Origin: Chitinophaga sancti
GTDB lineage: Bacteria; Bacteroidota; Bacteroidia; Chitinophagales; Chitinophagaceae
DNA length: 64,000 bases
Direction: 5' to 3'
NCBI RefSeq assembly: GCF_034087045.1
Contig: NZ_CP139247.1
Span: 4,180,001 to 4,244,000 of the forward strand
Part shown: in pieces, positions 59,110 to 64,000 of the stretch
Layout: each line of letters begins with the position of its first letter
Position numbering within the stretch: position 1 is the stretch's first letter
Position numbers and translations under genes: made by a program
Notes under the pieces: model-generated
Databases searched by the model: none
What the model saw: only the letters and a program-made list of their open reading frames with translations
What the model was told of the DNA's origin: nothing

Positions 59110-62100
59110 TTATGTTTAGTACAGTGTTTAAATTCGAAGTCAGGCAGCAGTTTCGCAAGCCGTTTACGTGGATCTTTTTGTTGCTGATGGTGTTGCAGGG
59201 CGTGTATTATATGCATCATGCGGGGGAGTATTTCAGTGCGGACAAGACCTTTGCAAATGCACCTGCGATATTGTATACCGTGATGGCAGGATTGGGATAT
59301 ATTGGTTTTATTGTCACTGCAATATTAGGTGGGGCGGCTTTGGGTAAGGATCTGGATAGCCGGACTACGGCGTTGTTGTACACGACAGGTGTACGCCAGT
59401 CCTCATTTTTTTGGGGTAGGTATACGGGGTCATTGCTGACATTGTTGTTTTTATATGGAGGGTACCTGGTCGGGATCTTATTGTATAATCTTTTGCCGGT
59501 ACCGAATTTGGGTCCTTTTTCGGGAGGGGCTTTTTTGAAAGCGTTTGTATTGATCTTTTTGCCGAATGTAATTGTGTTGTATAGTTTGTGTTTTGCGGTG
59601 TCGGTGTTTATGCGGAGTGGCAGGGCGGCTTATGGTGTGGCGATGGCAGGGATGCTGCTGATGATATTTGGCGAGACGACTTTTGATAGTGAGCCTAAGG
59701 GGACATTGCTGGATCCTACCGGGTTTTCAGTGTTGCATTATCAGTTATTGCATTTATCACCTGAGGAAAAGAATGTGTTTTCACCTGAGTTTGCGGGATT
59801 GTTGTTGTATAACCGGTTGATCTGGGGAGGGGTGAGTTTAGTGGCGGTGTTGTGGGGGTATAGGGTGTTTGCGTTCAGGAGGTTTGGGGTGGTGAGGCAG
59901 GAGAAGGAGAAAGGGAAGGGGGAGCGTGAGGGGCTCTCACCACAGGCAGTTTCGATGCATGCACCAGTCAGACAGGTAACCACTTCCTTCTCATCAGCGA
60001 CCGATTGGAAACACACCTTTACCCTTTCATGGCTGGCATTTAAAAGCGTGGTGCGTCCTATTGGATTTAGATTATTCCTCTTCTTCATATTTGTTATTTA
60101 CATAGGTTATATGGTGGTATGGCAGGAGCAGTATTATTCCGCTGCCCCTACATTGCCGGTGACGGTAGTGATTACCGGTGTAACGGTCCCTTTATCCTTT
60201 TACCTGCTGTTGTTTATCATTATCAATACAACAGAATTATTGTTCCGGCAACAGGCCTCCGGTTTCTGGCAGATCGGAGATGCCTTGCCGATCCCTTCAT
60301 GGGTGAATATTTTATCAAAGGTATTTGCTATGTTGGGTGTGGTGATCCTGATGACTTTGTCACTCTTGCTTTTTGGGATCATAGTACAGGTTTGTAAAGG
60401 ATATTATCATTTTGAACTGGCTGTATATTTTGATGATCTATTTATCAGGTGGATGCCGAAATACATTGGTTACATCCTGTTGACGGTTTTTGTAGCAGGT
60501 GTGACATCGAACCGGTATGCCACGCATTGGATCTGTATTTTATTTTTGGTGATCAGTACTGTACTCCATGAGATGGAGGTGATAGAACAGAGTCGTTTAA
60601 ATTTCATCTTCTCTCCGGGTAGTGGTATGCATACGGATATGAATGGGATGAGTTTCTTTGGTTTGGCGCATGGTTGGTATATGTTATACTGGTGTGCGTT
60701 GGCACTGGCATTGTTTGCGATAGGGGTGTTGGTATGGCAGCGGGGTACACCGGTATCATTGATTACAAGAATGAGAAGACGTAGACAATCTCCGGTGTTT
60801 TTATCCTTGTTTGTAATTGGGATTGGGTTGTTCTTTTTTAGCGGGAATAAGATTTATGAAACGGTGAATGTGCAGAATAAGTTTCAGTCAAAATCCGTTT
60901 CACGGGCAGAGCAGGTATTATATGAGAGAATGTATAAAAAATACGAGCACATGGTACAGCCGCAGGTACAGGAGGTACAACTGGATTTGAATATTTATCC
61001 TGCTGATCGTAAACTGGATTATAGTGCGGTGTTGTTATTACGCAATCCATCTAATAGCATGATTGATACATTGCATTTGGAATGGATGGATTTTTCTGCG
61101 ATAGATGTCATCAGGGGTGCGCGTTTAGTTGAGATGGATACGGTATTGCGGCATGCGAAGTATGTTTTAGATGTGCCCTTGCAGCCACATGATTCATTTA
61201 CATTGTTGGTTAGCGGGCATCAGCAATATGCAGGTTTTACAAATAGTGATCCACAGGCGGGGCTGACGTTTAATGGTAGTTTTATAACAGAGAAGGTGAT
61301 TCCGCATATTGGTTATGATAAAGATCGTGAATTGATAGCCAATAATTATCGTGAACAATTAGGGTTGGCGAAAATGGTTTCCCGCATTCCGCCGGTGACG
61401 GATACTTTTGCGGCAAAGCAGCGTTTTGCATCTACACAGGGTGATGATATCAGGTATGTGTTCAATATCAGTACAGCGGAAAATCAAACCATTGTTGCAC
61501 CGGGAATTTTAGAAAAACAGTGGACTGAAAAGGGCCGAAATCATTATCGTTTTGTATCGGAAGGAATAGCGGTGTATGATTTCAGGATTTTGTCGGCGGC
61601 GTATGCGATGGAAAAGGATACCGTGAGGGTGCAGCAAATGGATCCAGGGAGTTTGCAAACGCATCCCGTGAGCCAGCAAAGAGATACAGTGAAGGTAAGC
61701 GGCCATCCGGTAGTAATTGAAGTCTATTATCATCCGGGGCATAGTTACAATATAAGGTCTTTGCTGGCTGTAGCCCATGAAGCATTAGGTACACTGGATA
61801 CTATTTTAGGCCCTTACCCTTATACCACTTTACGTATTGCCGAAAAACCGCATTATAATGAAGAAGCGTATGCCGCAGGTAATATCATGGTATTGCCAGA
61901 AAATCATGGCTGGATAGCAGATATTCGCAGACAGGATGATTTGGATTACCTTCGTTTTATTACAACAAAACTGATTGCGGAGCAATACATGCAGCAAGGG
62001 AATATCAGTCATACTGCCGGGTATCCTGTGTTGACGCATTCAGTGCCTGGGTATCTGGCATTACTACAGTTGGCAAAGTATAATGGGAAAGCTTCCCTGC

Positions 62101-62426
62101 AGCGGCATTTGGAAAAAGATAGAGATAATTACCTGAAAGGCCGTGCGGCAGATCATAATGAAGAACCGTCTTTGTTGGATGCAGATGAAGAAGCGGCGTA
62201 TGTGTATGATGAAAAAGGCGGGGCGGTGTTGTACCAATTGAGTGAAGTGTTGGGGCAGGATGTAATGAATAGTGTGGTAGCGGAGCTTTTGCAGTTGGCA
62301 AAGGGGGCAGAGAAGCCGGTGAATGTAATGGATTTTTACCGGTTGTTGGAAGGGAGGGGGGCTGAGAAGGATCGTTCTTTCCTGGATAGAGGTTTCAGGG
62401 AGAGAGGAAACTTTAATATGCAATAG
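59103..62426 (+). CDS. ABC-2 permease fused to a degenerate M1-peptidase-like domain
   Basis: The 1107-residue protein has two blocks of about six membrane helices (about 15-260 and 320-590) and then a large soluble part (about 600-1107) arranged like the ABC permease/M1 aminopeptidase fusions. In the place where active M1 enzymes have HExxH, the sequence reads TTKLIAEQ (Lys959 to Glu963). The downstream Glu ligand region reads LTHSVPGYLAL, so all expected zinc ligands are missing. The soluble part is probably a binding or sensing domain. The start may be ATG 59103 or 59112. Confidence 0.85.
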   Translation: MLIMFSTVFKFEVRQQFRKPFTWIFLLLMVLQGVYYMHHAGEYFSADKTFANAPAILYTVMAGLGYIGFIVTAILGGAALGKDLDSRTTALLYTTGVRQSSFFWGRYTGSLLTLLFLYGGYLVGILLYNLLPVPNLGPFSGGAFLKAFVLIFLPNVIVLYSLCFAVSVFMRSGRAAYGVAMAGMLLMIFGETTFDSEPKGTLLDPTGFSVLHYQLLHLSPEEKNVFSPEFAGLLLYNRLIWGGVSLVAVLWGYRVFAFRRFGVVRQEKEKGKGEREGLSPQAVSMHAPVRQVTTSFSSATDWKHTFTLSWLAFKSVVRPIGFRLFLFFIFVIYIGYMVVWQEQYYSAAPTLPVTVVITGVTVPLSFYLLLFIIINTTELLFRQQASGFWQIGDALPIPSWVNILSKVFAMLGVVILMTLSLLLFGIIVQVCKGYYHFELAVYFDDLFIRWMPKYIGYILLTVFVAGVTSNRYATHWICILFLVISTVLHEMEVIEQSRLNFIFSPGSGMHTDMNGMSFFGLAHGWYMLYWCALALALFAIGVLVWQRGTPVSLITRMRRRRQSPVFLSLFVIGIGLFFFSGNKIYETVNVQNKFQSKSVSRAEQVLYERMYKKYEHMVQPQVQEVQLDLNIYPADRKLDYSAVLLLRNPSNSMIDTLHLEWMDFSAIDVIRGARLVEMDTVLRHAKYVLDVPLQPHDSFTLLVSGHQQYAGFTNSDPQAGLTFNGSFITEKVIPHIGYDKDRELIANNYREQLGLAKMVSRIPPVTDTFAAKQRFASTQGDDIRYVFNISTAENQTIVAPGILEKQWTEKGRNHYRFVSEGIAVYDFRILSAAYAMEKDTVRVQQMDPGSLQTHPVSQQRDTVKVSGHPVVIEVYYHPGHSYNIRSLLAVAHEALGTLDTILGPYPYTTLRIAEKPHYNEEAYAAGNIMVLPENHGWIADIRRQDDLDYLRFITTKLIAEQYMQQGNISHTAGYPVLTHSVPGYLALLQLAKYNGKASLQRHLEKDRDNYLKGRAADHNEEPSLLDADEEAAYVYDEKGGAVLYQLSEVLGQDVMNSVVAELLQLAKGAEKPVNVMDFYRLLEGRGAEKDRSFLDRGFRERGNFNMQ

Positions 62427-62496
62427 GTCATGTAAGGTTTTATTAGGATAACAAAGGATCATTCAGTGACCTTTGGCTAGCAATAGGTCATGTAGC
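62419..62496 (+). repeat. Short direct repeat after the permease gene
   Basis: GCAATAGGTCATGTA occurs twice, near 62419 overlapping the permease stop codon and near 62480. The about 60-nt segment between has no other recognised feature. Confidence 0.6.
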
Positions 62497-62519
62497 CACT
62501 TTTTGGATAAAAAACCATA

Positions 62520-62569
62520 AGCAGGTTTCAGCGTAACTCCGCGTACGTTGGAACCTGCTCTTTTTTTGA
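62520..62569 (+). terminator. Terminator of the receptor-ABC operon
   Basis: A long imperfect stem (AGCAGGTTTCAGCGT with ACGTTGGAACCTGCT) is followed by TCTTTTTTT, about 95 nt after the permease stop. It separates the MFS gene from the operon. Confidence 0.8.
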
Positions 62570-62632
62570 AGGGGAACCACCAAAATTCTGATTACCTTCG
62601 CGCAGAATTTTGCCCTTTAAAATCGCATTCTC

Positions 62633-63955
62633 TTGTTCTCGCTTTATAAAAAAGCCTACGCTGGCCTTTCGACCTCCACCTGGATACTTGCTGTTGTACT
62701 CCTGATCAATCGCTGTGGTGCGATGGTTATCCCATTTATGACAGTGTACCTCACACAGCAGCTACACTTTTCCGTACAACAGGCTGGTTTGGTCATGACC
62801 TGCTATGGGATAGGTGGCATTGTCGGTGCTTTTAGCGGCGGGCGGTTATCTGACCGTTATGGCTTTTATCCTGTGCAGTTCTGGAGTTTGCTATTGCAGG
62901 GGTTGATCTTTTTAGTATTGGGGCAGATGCATACACTCCTGCAATTCTGTATCTGTATATTTATCCTGAGTGCGGTGGGCGATGCATTTCGTCCGGCCAA
63001 CACAGCTGCTACTGCACACTACAGCAGTCCGGAAAACAGGACAAGGTCTTACTCCCTGAACAGGCTGGCTTCTAACCTGGGTTGGTCCGTAGGGCCGGCA
63101 GTGGGAGGGATAGTGGCAAGTTATAGTTATCACCTGCTTTTTTGGGTAGATGGGTTGACTTGTGTGATCGCTATCATCGTGATGCGGTTGATGATTCCGC
63201 CGGTACATGTAGCGGTAAAAAGACACGAGGGTGAGCATGGTGACATCGTCAACAATAGCAAAACTGATAGAGTTGACAATGGCAAAATTGAACATGTAGA
63301 CAATGGTGAAACTGGGCGCATCACCCAAAGTAGACGGGCCCGTGTAACCCAACCTAAACGCGATAGTGTTTACAAAGACAAAATTTACCTTGCTTTTATC
63401 GCCCTCAGTATAATATTTACCACCGGTTTTTTACAACTCTCCACCATGGTCGCTTTATATTTTAAAGAAGTGCTCCATTTGGAAGAAGCACAGATCGGGA
63501 TGGTATTAGGCATCAACGGTCTGCTTGTCGCTGCTATTGAAATGGTGTTGATCTATAAAATTGAAAATATGAAGCACCCACTGGAATTCATGACCCGTGG
63601 GGTGGCACTTGCCAGCCTGGCATACCTGAGTTTTAATATCCTGCCTGCAGCAGGTTTTGTAAGCATTGTATTCATCGTTTTATTTACTGCAGGCGAGATG
63701 CTGAGTATTCCGTTTATGACAGCCTTCTTTATCAGCAGGAGTGGAGAGCATAACCGCGGACAGTATGCTGCATTGTATACAGTATCATTTGCGGTATCCA
63801 CGATCCTGTCGCCGACTATCGGGTCTGCTACGATCGCCCATTTCGGGTTTAAGGTATGGTGGTATGTAGCAGCAGGTTTTTGTTTGATAGCAGCGGTAGG
63901 GTTTAATTTTTTATACCAGAAGGTGACTGCGAAAAAGGGCAGTTATGCGGTATAA
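62633..63955 (+). CDS. Major facilitator superfamily transporter with repeat-expanded central loop
   Basis: The 440-residue transporter has 12 predicted helices and the MFS loop motif GGRLSDRYGF (between helices 2 and 3). Its central cytoplasmic loop (about residues 195-245) is expanded by an 8-residue in-frame repeat (VNNSKTDR, VDNGKIEH, VDNGETGR and more diverged units). The start is TTG at 62633, because no ATG precedes the first helix. It follows the receptor-ABC operon after a terminator. It is probably an efflux or uptake pump, substrate unknown. Confidence 0.88.
   Translation: MFSLYKKAYAGLSTSTWILAVVLLINRCGAMVIPFMTVYLTQQLHFSVQQAGLVMTCYGIGGIVGAFSGGRLSDRYGFYPVQFWSLLLQGLIFLVLGQMHTLLQFCICIFILSAVGDAFRPANTAATAHYSSPENRTRSYSLNRLASNLGWSVGPAVGGIVASYSYHLLFWVDGLTCVIAIIVMRLMIPPVHVAVKRHEGEHGDIVNNSKTDRVDNGKIEHVDNGETGRITQSRRARVTQPKRDSVYKDKIYLAFIALSIIFTTGFLQLSTMVALYFKEVLHLEEAQIGMVLGINGLLVAAIEMVLIYKIENMKHPLEFMTRGVALASLAYLSFNILPAAGFVSIVFIVLFTAGEMLSIPFMTAFFISRSGEHNRGQYAALYTVSFAVSTILSPTIGSATIAHFGFKVWWYVAAGFCLIAAVGFNFLYQKVTAKKGSYAV
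63248..63367 (+). repeat. 24-bp in-frame tandem repeat inside the MFS gene
   Basis: Five 24-bp units code for successive 8-residue units. The second and third (VDNGKIEH and VDNGETGR) are most alike, and later units keep only V/I-T-Q and basic residues. The repeat lengthens the hydrophilic loop between helices 6 and 7 without breaking the frame. Confidence 0.75.
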
Positions 63956-64000
63956 GAGCCTTACATTTTTCATACTTGTTTTGGGTACAACAAATAGAAA

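Overview
The window reads as a chromosomal segment of a Bacteroidota bacterium, most likely Chitinophagaceae and close to Chitinophaga. This is inferred from gene content: PorP/SprF and a type IX (T9SS) type-B sorting domain, TonB-dependent receptors with Bacteroidota-type regulatory domains, zinc-finger anti-sigma factors paired with ECF sigma factors, GH35/GH97/GH105 enzymes, few Shine-Dalgarno sequences, and promoters resembling TTTG-N(16-20)-TAnnTTTG. No tRNA, rRNA, CRISPR array, intact insertion sequence or prophage was seen. Coding density is high, and strong hairpin terminators follow many genes.

Layout. 1-3.4 kb: the 3' part of gyrA, then a secreted TPR protein. 3.5-6.3 kb (minus): two successive ECF sigma/anti-sigma modules. 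6.3-12.7 kb: NlpC/P60 hydrolase, pyrophosphatase, lipoprotein, PhoH ATPase, and a PAS histidine kinase followed by a single-domain response regulator. 12.7-19.4 kb (minus): rpe, a TPR lipoprotein, and thrA-thrB-thrC preceded by a Thr/Ile-rich leader peptide with attenuator-like hairpins. 19.5-23.8 kb (plus): hmgA, an aldo/keto reductase and hppD. hmgA and hppD, which act consecutively in tyrosine catabolism, are each preceded by a 33-codon ORF of the same previously unfamiliar peptide family. 24-28.7 kb: L,D-transpeptidase, a gluconate-dehydrogenase-subunit-3/GMC oxidoreductase pair, and a promoter-linked small ORF. 28.7-34.5 kb (minus): a 1588-residue T9SS cargo protein with its PorP/SprF partner. 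34.7-40.8 kb: GH35, GH97 and GH105 enzymes. 41-53.5 kb: CBS protein, TonB-dependent receptor, lysC, fbp, CAP lipoprotein, an ABC ATPase, DinB/YfiT-like protein, Nudix hydrolase, folC and an outer-membrane barrel. 53.7-64 kb: a TonB-like protein, then an AraC regulator divergent from a TonB-dependent receptor, DoxX-like protein, ABC ATPase, a permease fused to a degenerate M1-peptidase-like domain, and an MFS transporter.

The most promising unexplained element is the pair of 33-residue peptides (19577-19678 and 22383-22484). They share KYCFL-x3-LAMDA, have the same length, lie 16 nt downstream of similar -7 boxes, and differ mostly at synonymous positions in the shared core. This suggests selection on a nascent or mature peptide tied to tyrosine breakdown. 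Other notable features are the thr leader, three intergenic minisatellites (11, 33 and about 34 bp units), two dispersed intergenic repeat families located beside terminator hairpins, a truncated HxlR regulator fragment, and loss of all three expected zinc ligands in the permease-fused M1-like domain.
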